A stretch of DNA of 64,000 nt from JALUZX01 sp964561605 (GTDB lineage: Bacteria > Planctomycetota > UBA1135 > JALUZX01): assembly GCA_964561605.1 (NCBI GenBank), contig CAZLQD010000004.1:84630-148629 (forward strand). Reading direction: 5' to 3'. This document shows, one piece after another, positions 31,696-40,504 of the stretch. How positions within the stretch are numbered: the first letter of the stretch is position 1; every line of letters starts with the position of its first letter. Under the pieces are notes generated by a model that saw only the letters and a list, made by a program, of their open reading frames with translations, searched no databases and was not told the DNA's origin. The position numbers and the translations under genes were made by a program.

Positions 31696-34014
31696 ATGAG
31701 ACGATCCACCTTTCTTTCCTCCCTGGCCCTGGGCCTGGTCCTGGCCTCCTCCGGCCTGCCGGCCCAGCAAGGCTTCGACCTGAAGAGGAACCTTCCTCCC
31801 CAGACCCTTCTCTACGCTTCCTTCCCCGACCTCACCAGGAGCGCCCGGGAGTTCCAGTCCATGCCCCTGGGCAAGCTTTTCCAGGAAGAAGAAGTCCAGG
31901 AATTTCTGGCCCAGCCCCTGCAATTTGCGAAGGCCTACCTGGCCCAGGCCAAGGTGAAGTGGAAGGCCGCCTACGACCAGGGGATGGTCCCCCTGAGCTT
32001 CGAGGACGTCATGGCCCTCCGCCCGGGAAACGCCTCCTTTGCCCTCGTGGGCCCCGGCGGCCCGGGAGAGCCGGTCCGGTTCGTCTTCACCCTGGGATTC
32101 CACGGCAACGAAGCCGTCCTGGACAAGCTGGTCCAGTTCGTTGTCGGGAAGTTCCAAGAGCAGATCCAGGCCTACCAGAAGATGGGCGTCGACCAGGAGA
32201 AACTGCCCAAGCTCGCCAGGGTCGCAGGCGCCCAGGCCTTTGTCGTGGACACGACCAATATGCAGGGGCCCTTCCGGTCCATCACCTTGGCCTACAAGAA
32301 GGGCCTCTTCCTTCTTGCCAGTTCCAAGGCCCTGGCCGAACAGGTCCTGGGGGCGGCTCCCAAGGCCAGCCTGGCCGTGGAGCCCCTCTTCCACTCCACT
32401 TTCGCGAAACTCAAGAGCCAGGATCCGGAGGCTCTCTTCTTCTGCCGGCCCAGGGCCATGCTGGAGACCCTGCTCCAGTTCCTTCCCAAAGTCCTTCCTT
32501 CGAACCCGAAGACAGAGGAGTTCCTCCGCCGGCTCCCCAACATCCGGGCCGCCCTGGACGCCTCGGGCCTTCTGGGGTGCCGGGCCTTTGGGCTTTTGGC
32601 CAACTATGAAGGGGGGAAGTGCTACTGGGATGGCTTCCTCGATGCCCCGGCCCCGCGCAAGGGCTTCCTGAATCTGGGAGGAAACAGGCCGGTGAACCTG
32701 GATCACCTGGCCTGGATCCCCAAGAAGGCCTCCCAGTTCCAGATGGGGACCCTGCCGATCCGGGGGCTTTTCCGGACCGTGATGGACATCCTCCACAAAG
32801 TGGATCCCGACCTGGGCGGATTTGTCGACGCCTACCTGGATTCCTTCCGGAAGAAACTGGGCTTCGACATCCAGAAGGACTTCCTGGACCAGTTCGGCGG
32901 GGAGTTCCTTTCCTACGGGTTCATCTCCACCAACCTCATGGCCGGTCCCAGGGGGGTGTTCATCACCCAGGTGAAGGACCCGGACACGTTCCTGAATTCC
33001 CTGGAAACCCTCCTTGGGTTTTTCAAGGGAGCCATCACCCTGGAGAAGCGGAAGGACCCGGCGGCGGGCCTGGATATCTGGGAGGTCCAGGTGGACGTTT
33101 CCCAGCTTCCCCCGGACAAGGCCATGATCCTGGGGCAGATTTTCACCGTCATGAAACCCTCCTTCACTTTCCAGAAGGGCTACCTCGTGGTCGCCTTCAA
33201 TCCCAGGGACTTGAAGTCGGCCGTGGCCCGGATGCAAGAGACTCCGAAGACGGACATCCGGAGCAACGAAGAGGTGGCCCGGTTCCTGAAGAGCCTCCCC
33301 GCCGAGGTGACGAGCCTCTCCTTCAACGACCTGAAGCGCCAGATCCAGACCTCCTACGAGTTCGCTTCCGGGATGATCAACATGCTGAGCCTTCCCGAGG
33401 ACATCCCCGTCGACCTGGCCCTCCTGCCCGGTTCGGATACGGTGGCCAAGTATCTCTTCCCATCCGTTTCCTACTCGGTGAAAACGAAGGATGGCTTCTT
33501 CAGCCGCACGGTGAGCCCCTTCGGGCCGGAGGTCGTGGTCGGTCTCGCCGCCGTGGGGGCCGGTGTGGCCGGCTGGGTGGCCCACATGAAGGCCGTCACC
33601 GCCGCCTCGACGGGCAGGAGGCAACCCAAGGGCGGGAAGGCCGTGGTGGTTCCCCTTCCCATCCAGAAGGGCAAGGCCCCCGTGCGGCCCAAGGCCCGGC
33701 CCAAGGCGGCCCCTCCCGGTGGAGCCACGCCGGCCCAGAAGCGCCGGGTCCAGGAGGACTTCGACATCCTTTCCTCGGGCCTGGTCATCTACAAGGTGGA
33801 GAACGGCACCTACCCTGACACCTTGAACACCTTGCTCAAGCCGACCCAGGACTATCCCCGCGGGTTCCTGCCGGACTGGACCTCCCTGCCCAAGGATCCC
33901 TGGGGGCATCCCTACCGCTACCAGCGCACCCCCACGGGCTACAAGCTCTGGTCGGTTGGGCCCAACGGGAAGGACGAGGGCGGCAAGGGTGACGACATCC
34001 TCCGGGCCAGGTGA
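31696..34014 (+). CDS. Large exported protein with C-terminal GspG-like domain
   Basis: 772 residues. A signal peptide (RRSTFLSSLALGLVLASSGLPA) is followed by about 580 residues resembling planctomycete DUF3352-type proteins (LLYASFPDLTRSAREFQSMPLGKLF, PVRFVFTLGFHG, repeated 'PEALFFC' style strands). A membrane segment (about residues 613-633), a Pro/Lys/Ala hinge and, from about residue 680, a domain like the C-terminal part of type II pseudopilin GspG follow. That last domain has VIYKVENGTYPDTLNTLL, DPWGHPYRYQ and LWSVGPNGKDEGGKGDDI, a calcium-site arrangement. A stand-alone pseudopilin would start with a methylated helix; here it is at the end of a large protein. Confidence 0.72.
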   Translation: MRRSTFLSSLALGLVLASSGLPAQQGFDLKRNLPPQTLLYASFPDLTRSAREFQSMPLGKLFQEEEVQEFLAQPLQFAKAYLAQAKVKWKAAYDQGMVPLSFEDVMALRPGNASFALVGPGGPGEPVRFVFTLGFHGNEAVLDKLVQFVVGKFQEQIQAYQKMGVDQEKLPKLARVAGAQAFVVDTTNMQGPFRSITLAYKKGLFLLASSKALAEQVLGAAPKASLAVEPLFHSTFAKLKSQDPEALFFCRPRAMLETLLQFLPKVLPSNPKTEEFLRRLPNIRAALDASGLLGCRAFGLLANYEGGKCYWDGFLDAPAPRKGFLNLGGNRPVNLDHLAWIPKKASQFQMGTLPIRGLFRTVMDILHKVDPDLGGFVDAYLDSFRKKLGFDIQKDFLDQFGGEFLSYGFISTNLMAGPRGVFITQVKDPDTFLNSLETLLGFFKGAITLEKRKDPAAGLDIWEVQVDVSQLPPDKAMILGQIFTVMKPSFTFQKGYLVVAFNPRDLKSAVARMQETPKTDIRSNEEVARFLKSLPAEVTSLSFNDLKRQIQTSYEFASGMINMLSLPEDIPVDLALLPGSDTVAKYLFPSVSYSVKTKDGFFSRTVSPFGPEVVVGLAAVGAGVAGWVAHMKAVTAASTGRRQPKGGKAVVVPLPIQKGKAPVRPKARPKAAPPGGATPAQKRRVQEDFDILSSGLVIYKVENGTYPDTLNTLLKPTQDYPRGFLPDWTSLPKDPWGHPYRYQRTPTGYKLWSVGPNGKDEGGKGDDILRAR

Positions 34015-34100
34015 GGCCCGGAACCTTCCTCTTTTGCGGACCAAGGAACCCTCGGGGCGCTCCCCCGGGGGTTCCCTTTTGGAAAGGACCAGGAGCGAAG

Positions 34101-35318
34101 ATGGTGATCCAGGCAAAGAGAGCCCTTGGGACGGCCCTGTTCCTTCTCCTTCCGGCCGCCGCCTCCCTGCCTGGAGCACCGCCCGAGAGGGTCTACGAGC
34201 CTGGACGGTGGGGGGAGGCCCGCCTGGTCTACGTGGGAGAGGTCCCCGTCCTGCATCTCTACGGAACCCCTTCCCGGATGGGAGAGGCGGCGGGGAGGCT
34301 CACCGGCCCTGTCCTCCGCAGGCTCGCCCCGGTCTTCGCGAAGCGCTTCCTGGACACCTTCTTCGGGGTAATTCCGGTTGCCCGTAAAAAACCCAGGGAA
34401 CGGGCCGTCCTGGAACTCGTCCGGAAGGCCGAGGCGGGGATACCCAAGGAGCGGATGGAGGAGATCCGGGCCCTGGCCCGGGGGGCGGGGGTGGAGGCCG
34501 ACACCATTCTTTTGGCCAACCTCCTTCCCGAGGTGGCCCCCAGGGTGCACTGTTCCACCCTCTTTCTCGCCTCATCCAGGATGAGCGACGGGGCGCCCGC
34601 CATGGGCCGCAACCTGGACTACCCGCCCATCGCGGACATCCACCGCCTTGGCCTGGTCGTGGTCTACCACGAAAAGGGGAGGAAGGCCCTGGCCTCCTTC
34701 ACTTTCCCCGGGCTGGTGGGGGTCCTCTCGGGCATGAACGAGGCCGGGCTTTGCGGGGCCACCATGGACGTCTACCGGAACGCCCGAAAGGCCTTCCCCG
34801 GGGCGATCCCCCGGTTCCTTCTCTACAGGGAGCTCCTTTCCCGGTGGGAGCGGGTGGACCAGGTGATCCGGGCCGTCCGGGGGGTGCGGGCCCTTTCGGG
34901 GGGAAACTTCATGGTCGTCGACGCCCGGGGGGATGGGGCGGTCCTGGAGAGCCCCGGCGACAAGTGGGCCCTCCGCCGTCCCAGCCGGGGGGCCCTCTTC
35001 GCTACGAACTACTTCCGCTCCTCCTCCCTGGGGGGGCCCCACCCTTGCCGGCGCTACAGCCTCCTGGAGGCCCAGGTCCGCAAGAGGAAGGTCTTCACCC
35101 CCAAGATCCTGCGGGGGGTGTTGCGCATGGCCGCCCTGGGGCCCATCAACGTGCAATGCATGGTCTTCCGGCCCGCCGCCGGAGAGGTCCTCTTCGCCTT
35201 CGGCCGGATCCCCGCAGCGGCGACGACCTTCCACCGGCTTGGGAGGAAGGATCTCTTCGGGAGGTTACAATCTCCTGTCTCCGGGCCGAACCCTGGAACC
35301 AAGGGAGCAAAGCGATGA
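34101..35318 (+). CDS. C45-like Cys-Ntn hydrolase/acyltransferase, exported
   Basis: 405 residues. A signal peptide (FLLLPAAASLPGAPP) precedes a domain of the linear-amide C-N hydrolase/peptidase C45 superfamily. PSRMGEAAGRL, then the N-terminal nucleophile Cys151 in VAPRVHCSTLFLAS followed by GRNLDYPP are the family hallmark. GLVGVLSGMNEAGLC, GGNFMVVDARGDGAVLE and ATNYF also match. Members mature by self-cleavage before the Cys and act on amides such as bile salts, ceramides or penicillins. The ATG has AGGAGC ahead. It overlaps panB by ATGA, a surprising coupling with no clear pathway link. Confidence 0.82.
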   Translation: MVIQAKRALGTALFLLLPAAASLPGAPPERVYEPGRWGEARLVYVGEVPVLHLYGTPSRMGEAAGRLTGPVLRRLAPVFAKRFLDTFFGVIPVARKKPRERAVLELVRKAEAGIPKERMEEIRALARGAGVEADTILLANLLPEVAPRVHCSTLFLASSRMSDGAPAMGRNLDYPPIADIHRLGLVVVYHEKGRKALASFTFPGLVGVLSGMNEAGLCGATMDVYRNARKAFPGAIPRFLLYRELLSRWERVDQVIRAVRGVRALSGGNFMVVDARGDGAVLESPGDKWALRRPSRGALFATNYFRSSSLGGPHPCRRYSLLEAQVRKRKVFTPKILRGVLRMAALGPINVQCMVFRPAAGEVLFAFGRIPAAATTFHRLGRKDLFGRLQSPVSGPNPGTKGAKR

Positions 35319-36133
35319 GCACCGAGAGAGAAGAGCCCCGCAAGAAGATCACCCCCCTCAGGCTCCGGAAGATGAAGGAGGAGGGCCGGAAGGTGGTGAT
35401 GCTCACGGCCTACGACTGGCTCCTGGCGGGACTCCTCGAAGAAGCCGGTGTGGACATCCTCCTGGTGGGGGATTCGGCGGGAATGGTGGTCCACGGCTTT
35501 CCCTCGACCCTTCCCGTCACCATGGACCTGATGGTGGCCCACGTGGCGGCCGTGGCCCGGGCGGCCCGGTCGGCCATGGTGGTGGCCGACATGCCCTTTC
35601 TCTCTTTCCAGGTGAGTCCCGAGGAGGGGCTCCGCAACGCCGGGCGGTTCCTCCAGGAGGCAGGCGCAGACGCGGTGAAGCTGGAGGGTGGGGAGCGGGT
35701 TGCCGGACTGATCCGGCGGCTCGTGGAGGCGGGAATCCCCGTGATGGGGCATCTGGGCCTCACTCCCCAGTCCATCAAGACCACGGGCTACGCCCTCCAG
35801 GGGGCTTCGGAGGAGGAAGGCAGGCGCCTCCTGGAAGAGGCCCGGCTCCTGGAGGAAGCGGGGATTTTCAGCCTGGTGCTGGAGAAGGTCCCTTCCGGGC
35901 TGGCCTCCCGGGTCGCCTCGGAGCTGAAGGTTCCGGTCATCGGGATCGGCGCGGGGCCCGGCTGTGACGGCCAGGTCCTGGTCACCCAGGACATGCTGGG
36001 CCTATTCCGCTCCTTCCGTCCCAAGTTCGTCCGGCGTTACGCCGAGCTCGGCGAGGAGATCATGGATGCGGTGCGGCGTTTCGCCCGGGACGTACGCACC
36101 GGCGAATTTCCCGGGCCGAAGGAAAGCTTTTGA
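35315..36133 (+). CDS. panB: Ketopantoate hydroxymethyltransferase
   Basis: 272 residues. It adds a hydroxymethyl group from methylene-THF to 2-oxoisovalerate, the first step toward pantothenate and CoA. MLTAYDWLLAGLLEEAGVDILLVGDSAGMV, GFPSTLPVTMDLMVAHVAAV, DAVKLEGG, GIPVMGHLGLTPQS and VIGIGAGPGCDGQVLVTQDML contain the metal Asp residues and the catalytic Glu. Full length. The ATG overlaps the stop of the preceding C45-like gene. panC and panD are not in the window. Confidence 0.94.
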   Translation: MSTEREEPRKKITPLRLRKMKEEGRKVVMLTAYDWLLAGLLEEAGVDILLVGDSAGMVVHGFPSTLPVTMDLMVAHVAAVARAARSAMVVADMPFLSFQVSPEEGLRNAGRFLQEAGADAVKLEGGERVAGLIRRLVEAGIPVMGHLGLTPQSIKTTGYALQGASEEEGRRLLEEARLLEEAGIFSLVLEKVPSGLASRVASELKVPVIGIGAGPGCDGQVLVTQDMLGLFRSFRPKFVRRYAELGEEIMDAVRRFARDVRTGEFPGPKESF

Positions 36134-36139
36134 GACGCC

Positions 36140-36358
36140 ATGAGGGAAATCCAGAAGAACTACCGGGAGATCCGGGACCAGATCCTGGGGATCCTCCAGG
36201 GAAAGGACGTCCTGAAGAAGGCCCTGCTCGGGGCGGGTTTCCTGCTCACCACGGTTTCCCTCATCTTCCTCCTGGTGAAGGCCGTTCCCTGGGTGGTGCT
36301 CTTCATCCTGGGGGTCTTTCTCCTCTCCCTGGCTCTCCGAAAACCTTCTGGATCGTAA
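36140..36358 (+). CDS. Small two-helix membrane protein
   Basis: 72 residues, unrecognised. A charged amphipathic N terminus (REIQKNYREIRDQILGILQG) and two hydrophobic segments (ALLGAGFLLTTVSLIFLLV, PWVVLFILGVFLLSLAL) make an inner-membrane hairpin. It lies six bases after panB. The following peptidase frame is shifted by -1 and starts inside the last codons of this gene, so the two products may be linked by a frameshift at the A-run 36340-36343 or by re-initiation. Confidence 0.6.
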   Translation: MREIQKNYREIRDQILGILQGKDVLKKALLGAGFLLTTVSLIFLLVKAVPWVVLFILGVFLLSLALRKPSGS

Positions 36359-37362
36359 TCGTCCTTCTCTTCCTCTCCCTTCGGGGCGGGGCCGCCTCGG
36401 CCGGGGCGCCGGCGGGGGATGTGGTCTTGCGGGAGGGGGGGCTGACCGTCCGGGCGCCGGCGGGCCTGGAGGGGCCGGCCCGGGCGGCGGCGAAGATCGC
36501 CTCCCGGGCCCTCCCCCGGATCGCCGGACGGTTGCAACTCCCTGTTCCCAAAGAGATTACGATCATCCTTGCCAGGGGGGGCCGGCAGGTGCCTCCGGAC
36601 CTGGAAGCCGCCATGCCGGCCTGGGCCGCCGGGGTGGCCTTCCCCTTCCGGGGCGTTCTTGTGGTCCGCCTGGACCGGCTCTCCTCCTTTTCGCCCGGCG
36701 GGACCTTGCGGGTGGTCCTGGAGCACGAGCTGGTCCACCTGGTGATGGGGGAGGCGGGCCGGGAGACCTTCCGGAAGCTTCCCTGGTGGTTCCACGAGGG
36801 GACGGCCCAGGTCCTTTCGGGCCTTCCCTTCTTCGCCCAGGAGGCGGACCTGGGGGCCCTGGTCCAGGGGAACCGCCTTCCCCTCCTGAAGGACCTGGGC
36901 CGGGGGGAGTCCCCGAGCCGCCGGGCCACGGACCTGGCCTACCAGGAGGCCTTCTCCTTCTGCTCCTTCCTGGAGGACCGCCTGGGGGACGACGTCTTCG
37001 CCAGGGTGGTCCGGGCCCAGGAGAGGGCTCCCGACTTCGACAAGGCCTTCCTTTCGGCCACGGGGTTTTCCTACATCTCCCTGGAGGCCCATTGGAGGTC
37101 CGTTCTCCTGGCCGAGCCTTGGGCTACCATTCAACTGATCGCAGGCAATTTCTTCCTGATCCTCCTGGCACTTTCCCTTCCCCTGGTAGGTCTGGCCCTG
37201 ATGAGGCGCTTCAAGCGGGATGAGGAGATCGAGCGGGCCTGGGAAGAAGAGGGGGCGCACGGGGAGGAAGAAGAGGAAAAAAGCTGGGACAATGGCGGGC
37301 CCCCCTGGGATTCTTTTCCTCCCCCGGGAGACCTGGAAGACCCTGAAGACGAGGAACCGTGA
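36352..37362 (+). CDS. Membrane-anchored gluzincin peptidase (peptidase MA-like), start unclear
   Basis: About 336 residues. TFWIVIVLLFLSLRGGAASAG is a signal peptide, but no ATG, GTG, TTG or CTG precedes it in frame; ATC at 36352 or 36358 or a -1 shift from the upstream gene must supply the start. A GTG at 36421 would drop the signal. The catalytic domain has VVLEHELVHLVMG (HExxH) and WWFHEGTAQVLSG, whose Glu is the third zinc ligand; this is the peptidase MA/DUF1570 layout. A C-terminal helix (LIAGNFFLILLALSLPLVGLAL) anchors it, followed by an acidic Glu-rich tail. It is coupled to the DUF374 gene by GTGA. Confidence 0.72.
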   Translation: MVIVLLFLSLRGGAASAGAPAGDVVLREGGLTVRAPAGLEGPARAAAKIASRALPRIAGRLQLPVPKEITIILARGGRQVPPDLEAAMPAWAAGVAFPFRGVLVVRLDRLSSFSPGGTLRVVLEHELVHLVMGEAGRETFRKLPWWFHEGTAQVLSGLPFFAQEADLGALVQGNRLPLLKDLGRGESPSRRATDLAYQEAFSFCSFLEDRLGDDVFARVVRAQERAPDFDKAFLSATGFSYISLEAHWRSVLLAEPWATIQLIAGNFFLILLALSLPLVGLALMRRFKRDEEIERAWEEEGAHGEEEEEKSWDNGGPPWDSFPPPGDLEDPEDEEP

Positions 37363-38060
37363 AGACCGAGACCTCCGATCCGCGAGAAGACCTTCCCATC
37401 CTGGAAGAGGGCCCTCCTCTCCGGCCGGCGCCCCTCGGGGTGCGTCTGGCCGCACGTATCGCCGTGGGGGGCCTCTCTCTTTTGGGGCGGACCTGGAGGC
37501 TGGAGTGGATCCGGGGGGAGCTGGTGGAGGAGTATGCCCGCAAGGGGTGCATCTTCGCCTTCTGGCACGGCCAGGCCCTGATTCCGGCCTGGGCCTACCG
37601 GAAGAAAGGTGTGGCCGTCATGGTGAGCCTCCACCGGGACGGGGAGATCATGAACCGAGCCCTGGCCCGCCTGGGATTCAAGAGGATCCGGGGGTCCACG
37701 AGCAAGGGAGGGAACTCCGCCCTTTCCGCCATGGCGGCCCTCCTTAAGAGGGGGGGCCTGGCGGCCATCACGCCCGACGGGCCCAGGGGGCCCAGGTTCA
37801 AGGTCCACCCCGGTGTCTTCCTCCTGGCGGCCCGCACAGGGTCGCCCATTCTCCCCTGCGGGATCGCCGCCCGTTCCAAGTGGGTCCTCCGCAGCTGGGA
37901 CGCCTTCATGATCCCCAAGCCCTTCACCAAGGTGAGGATCGCCGCCGGGGACCCGATCCACGTCTCGCCCAACCTGGATCGGGAGGAGCTGGGGCGCCGG
38001 GGGGAGCGCCTCAAGGAGATCTTGATGAATCTCAACGACCAGGCGGAACGCTTCGGGTAA
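37359..38060 (+). CDS. DUF374-type lysophospholipid acyltransferase family protein
   Basis: 233 residues. The DUF374 blocks are seen in FAFWHGQALIPAWAYR, VSLHRDGEIMNRALARLGF, RGSTSKGGNSALSAM and LAAITPDGPRGPRFKVHPG, and PILPCGIAA. The His-xxx-Glu-like catalytic segment HRDGE fits an acyltransferase fold related to LpxL/PlsC, so it may transfer an acyl chain in lipid A or phospholipid metabolism at the inner membrane. The GTG start overlaps the upstream stop. The downstream gene is 10 bases away. Confidence 0.82.
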   Translation: MKTETSDPREDLPILEEGPPLRPAPLGVRLAARIAVGGLSLLGRTWRLEWIRGELVEEYARKGCIFAFWHGQALIPAWAYRKKGVAVMVSLHRDGEIMNRALARLGFKRIRGSTSKGGNSALSAMAALLKRGGLAAITPDGPRGPRFKVHPGVFLLAARTGSPILPCGIAARSKWVLRSWDAFMIPKPFTKVRIAAGDPIHVSPNLDREELGRRGERLKEILMNLNDQAERFG

Positions 38061-38070
38061 CCTGGATTCC

Positions 38071-38382
38071 ATGAGAAGAAGAGCCTTACTTTCCGGACTC
38101 CCGGTGGCCCTGGTCCTGGCGTGCCTCCTGGCGGTCCTTCCCTCGTGCATGACCTTCCACCACAAGGTCCACAACGGGGCCCTTGGCACGGTGGAGGTCA
38201 CCAGGCACCAGTATTTCTTCCTTTTCGGCCTGGTGAACCTGAACCGGGTGGATTCGGCCGCCATGGCCTCGCCCCAGAAGAGCTACACCGTGGAGACGGG
38301 TTTCACCTTCACCGATCTCCTGGTGAGCGCCGTCCTCTCGCCCCTCTCCATCGTCCGCCAGACCGTGACGGTTCGGAAATGA
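38071..38382 (+). CDS. Bor-family-like lipoprotein
   Basis: 103 residues. A signal peptide with lipobox LPSC at about residue 26 leads to a mature part. HQYFFLFGLVNLNRVDSA and YTVETGFTFTDLLVSAVLSPLSI resemble the Bor lipoprotein fold (Bor confers serum resistance on lambda lysogens; distant members are widespread envelope proteins of unknown role). No phage genes are nearby. Its stop overlaps the rnhC start as ATGA. Confidence 0.75.
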   Translation: MRRRALLSGLPVALVLACLLAVLPSCMTFHHKVHNGALGTVEVTRHQYFFLFGLVNLNRVDSAAMASPQKSYTVETGFTFTDLLVSAVLSPLSIVRQTVTVRK

Positions 38383-39290
38383 CCGGGGCCGGCGGGGGAT
38401 CCAAGTCGGTCACTCTCAAGCTTCCTCTCGGGAAGGCCCGCCGGGTGGAAGAGATCCTCCAGTCCGAGGGAGTCCCCCTGGAACCTTGCGACTACGCCTT
38501 CTTCCGGGGAAGGGCCGAGGGTTGCGTCATCACCTTCTACAAGTCGGGCAAGCTCCTCCTCCAGGGGCCCCTGGCCCAGGCCTGGGCCGTGCGCCTCGCC
38601 GGGGGTCTTCCCGAGGAGAAAGGCGGGAGGGAGGACTTTCCCGGTGGGAGGAATCCCACCATCGGTTCCGACGAATCGGGCAAGGGGGACTATTTCGGCC
38701 CCCTGGTCGTGGCCGCCGTATACGCCCCACCGGACCGATGGGGCCTCCTCCAGCAGGCGGGCGTCCAGGACTCCAAGGCCCTCCAGGACAGGCGGTCCCT
38801 CACCCTGGCGGGTTGGATCGAGAAGGAGTTCCCCACGGCCCACAGGACCTTGATGCCCGAGGTCTACAACACGGCCTGGCAGGAAGCGGACCGGAACCTG
38901 AACAAGCTCATGGCCCGCCTCCACGGAGAGGTTTTGAAGGAGCTTCTACCCCACCTGGAGGGGCACCCCGAGGGGCTCGTCCTGGTGGACAAGTTCGGGC
39001 CCCAGGCAAGGGTGGAAGGCGAGATGGGGGAGTTGCCGCCGGGAATCAGGCTTCTCCAGGTGCCACGGGCGGAAGTCCATCCCGTCGTGGCCGCCGCCTC
39101 CATCGTGGCCCGGGCCCGGTTCCTGGAAGGCCTGGAGGAGTGTTCCCGCCGGGCCGCCACCAACCTGCCCAAGGGGAGCGGCCCCGCCGCAAAGAAGACC
39201 GCACGAAGGGTCGTGGAGATCGGAGGCATGGACCTGTTGGGCCAAGTGGCCAAACTCCACTTCAAAATCACCCCCCACCCCTCGTTATAA
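38379..39290 (+). CDS. rnhC: Ribonuclease HIII
   Basis: 303 residues. The N-terminal TBP-like substrate domain (VEEILQSEGVPLEPCDYAFFRGRAEG, FYKSGKLLLQG) distinguishes HIII from HII. The catalytic part has IGSDESGKGDYFGPLVVAAVY (first Asp and Glu), DSKAL, LVDKFGP (Asp) and VVAAASIVARARFL with the final acidic residue. It removes RNA from RNA/DNA hybrids. The start overlaps the lipoprotein stop. The stop codon TAA is inside a dispersed 23-base repeat (39281-39303). Confidence 0.92.
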   Translation: MTGAGGGSKSVTLKLPLGKARRVEEILQSEGVPLEPCDYAFFRGRAEGCVITFYKSGKLLLQGPLAQAWAVRLAGGLPEEKGGREDFPGGRNPTIGSDESGKGDYFGPLVVAAVYAPPDRWGLLQQAGVQDSKALQDRRSLTLAGWIEKEFPTAHRTLMPEVYNTAWQEADRNLNKLMARLHGEVLKELLPHLEGHPEGLVLVDKFGPQARVEGEMGELPPGIRLLQVPRAEVHPVVAAASIVARARFLEGLEECSRRAATNLPKGSGPAAKKTARRVVEIGGMDLLGQVAKLHFKITPHPSL

Positions 39291-39303
39291 AACTATTCCC
39301 GGC
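39281..39303 (-). repeat. Dispersed 23-base repeat, copy 1
   Basis: On the minus strand it reads GCCGGGAATAG then TTTTATAACGAG. This is the same as two copies after kbl except for GAATAG versus GAGGAG and the last base. C-runs and G-runs flank it as in copy 3. It overlaps the last codons and stop of rnhC. Confidence 0.7.
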
Positions 39304-39343
39304 AGAAAATGGGGGGATGGATGGTTTGACTTTTGGAGGTTCG

Positions 39344-40477
39344 ATGCTTGGAAGCTGGTTTTTTCTTGGAGTTCTTCTTCTGCCGGGGGCGGGTCTGGTC
39401 TCTGAGCCGCCTTCTCACGGGCGGTCTGTCCCGGAGATCCTGGCGGACTACTTGGGTGCAAAGGACCAGGCCGCCAGGAAGGCTCTCCTGGAAAAGGAGA
39501 TGAAGGACCTGGGGCTTCCCCTGGTCCAGGCGGTGCAGAGGGCCATGGACGCTCTCCTCCCCTGCTACAGGGAGGCCAAGGCGGAGCGGAAGAGGCTCAG
39601 GCGCAGGAAGGAGCCCATCCAGGCCGTTTCCCCTGAAAAGGTGGCCGCCCTGGTGGACCGGGTGGTCCGGCGGGGAGAGGACCCCGACCCCGTCCTGAAG
39701 AAGGCAGGCTCCCTGGCGGGGCTCCAGAAGGCCCTGGGCCTCCTGGACGGCCTCAGGTTCTACCTCCTCAGGCCGAAGATCCTGGATTTCATCAAGGCCC
39801 AGGTCTCCACCGGGGCCAGCTACCCCGGCCAGTACGTTCCCCTGAAAGAAAAATACGGCAAGGCGGCTATGGGGGTCCTCCTGGAGATGGTCCTGGACAA
39901 GCGGGCCATGGAGGAGGACATGATCCGGATCCTGGCGGCCCGGGCCCTGGCGGACATGGGCAAGCTGGAGAAACCGGCCCTCCAGGCCCTGGGTTCCCTG
40001 GCGGCCGACGAATACGAGGCCCGGGACCTGCGCCGCCAGGTGGCGGTGACCCTGGCCAGGTTGGGGGAGACCGACGCCTTGGAGCCCTTCTTCCAGGACG
40101 CCCGGAAGCTGACGACCCGGAAGAACCCCAAGGCCCGTGTCCGGGGCTGGCAGGCCCTGGCCGGCCTCTGGCACGACATCGGTGTCCACGCCAAGGCGGT
40201 GGAGTGTTACACCAAGGCCCTTCCCTTGGTGAAGGACCTGGTGGACAAGAAGGCCTGGCCGGCGGACATCCTTTCTCTGACTTACTACAACCGGGCCTGC
40301 AGTCTCGCCGCCCTTGGGAAAAAGAAGGAGGCCCTGGCCGATCTCGAGGCGGCCCTGGCCGCAGGGGGTGTCTCCGCCAAGACCATGGAGAACGACAAGG
40401 AGCTGGATCCTCTGAGAGGGGATCCGGCCTTCGGCAAGCTCCTGGAGAAAGCGGGGAAGAAGAGAAGAAGAAGGTAG
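39344..40477 (+). CDS. Exported HEAT/TPR-like repeat protein
   Basis: 377 residues, function unknown. A signal peptide (MLGSWFFLGVLLLPGAGLVS) is followed by helix pairs of HEAT type (MIRILAARALADMGKLEKPALQALG, RRQVAVTLARLGETDALEPFF). A C-terminal TPR pair follows (VHAKAVECYTKALPLVKDLVDK, YYNRACSLAALGKKKEALADLEAAL). The end is Lys/Arg-rich. The ATG at 39344 with GGAGG four bases upstream is preferred to an ATG at 39317. Such proteins usually scaffold complexes in the periplasm. The PMT-like glycosyltransferase follows. Confidence 0.7.
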   Translation: MLGSWFFLGVLLLPGAGLVSEPPSHGRSVPEILADYLGAKDQAARKALLEKEMKDLGLPLVQAVQRAMDALLPCYREAKAERKRLRRRKEPIQAVSPEKVAALVDRVVRRGEDPDPVLKKAGSLAGLQKALGLLDGLRFYLLRPKILDFIKAQVSTGASYPGQYVPLKEKYGKAAMGVLLEMVLDKRAMEEDMIRILAARALADMGKLEKPALQALGSLAADEYEARDLRRQVAVTLARLGETDALEPFFQDARKLTTRKNPKARVRGWQALAGLWHDIGVHAKAVECYTKALPLVKDLVDKKAWPADILSLTYYNRACSLAALGKKKEALADLEAALAAGGVSAKTMENDKELDPLRGDPAFGKLLEKAGKKRRRR

Positions 40478-40504
40478 GCGAAGCCCGCGAGAAAGAAGGA
40501 TCCC

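Noticed and set aside
36130..36351. Extended N terminus of the MA-type peptidase beginning before the small membrane protein
   Set aside because: The extra segment is Pro/Gly-rich shadow sequence of the small gene and would place the signal peptide internally.
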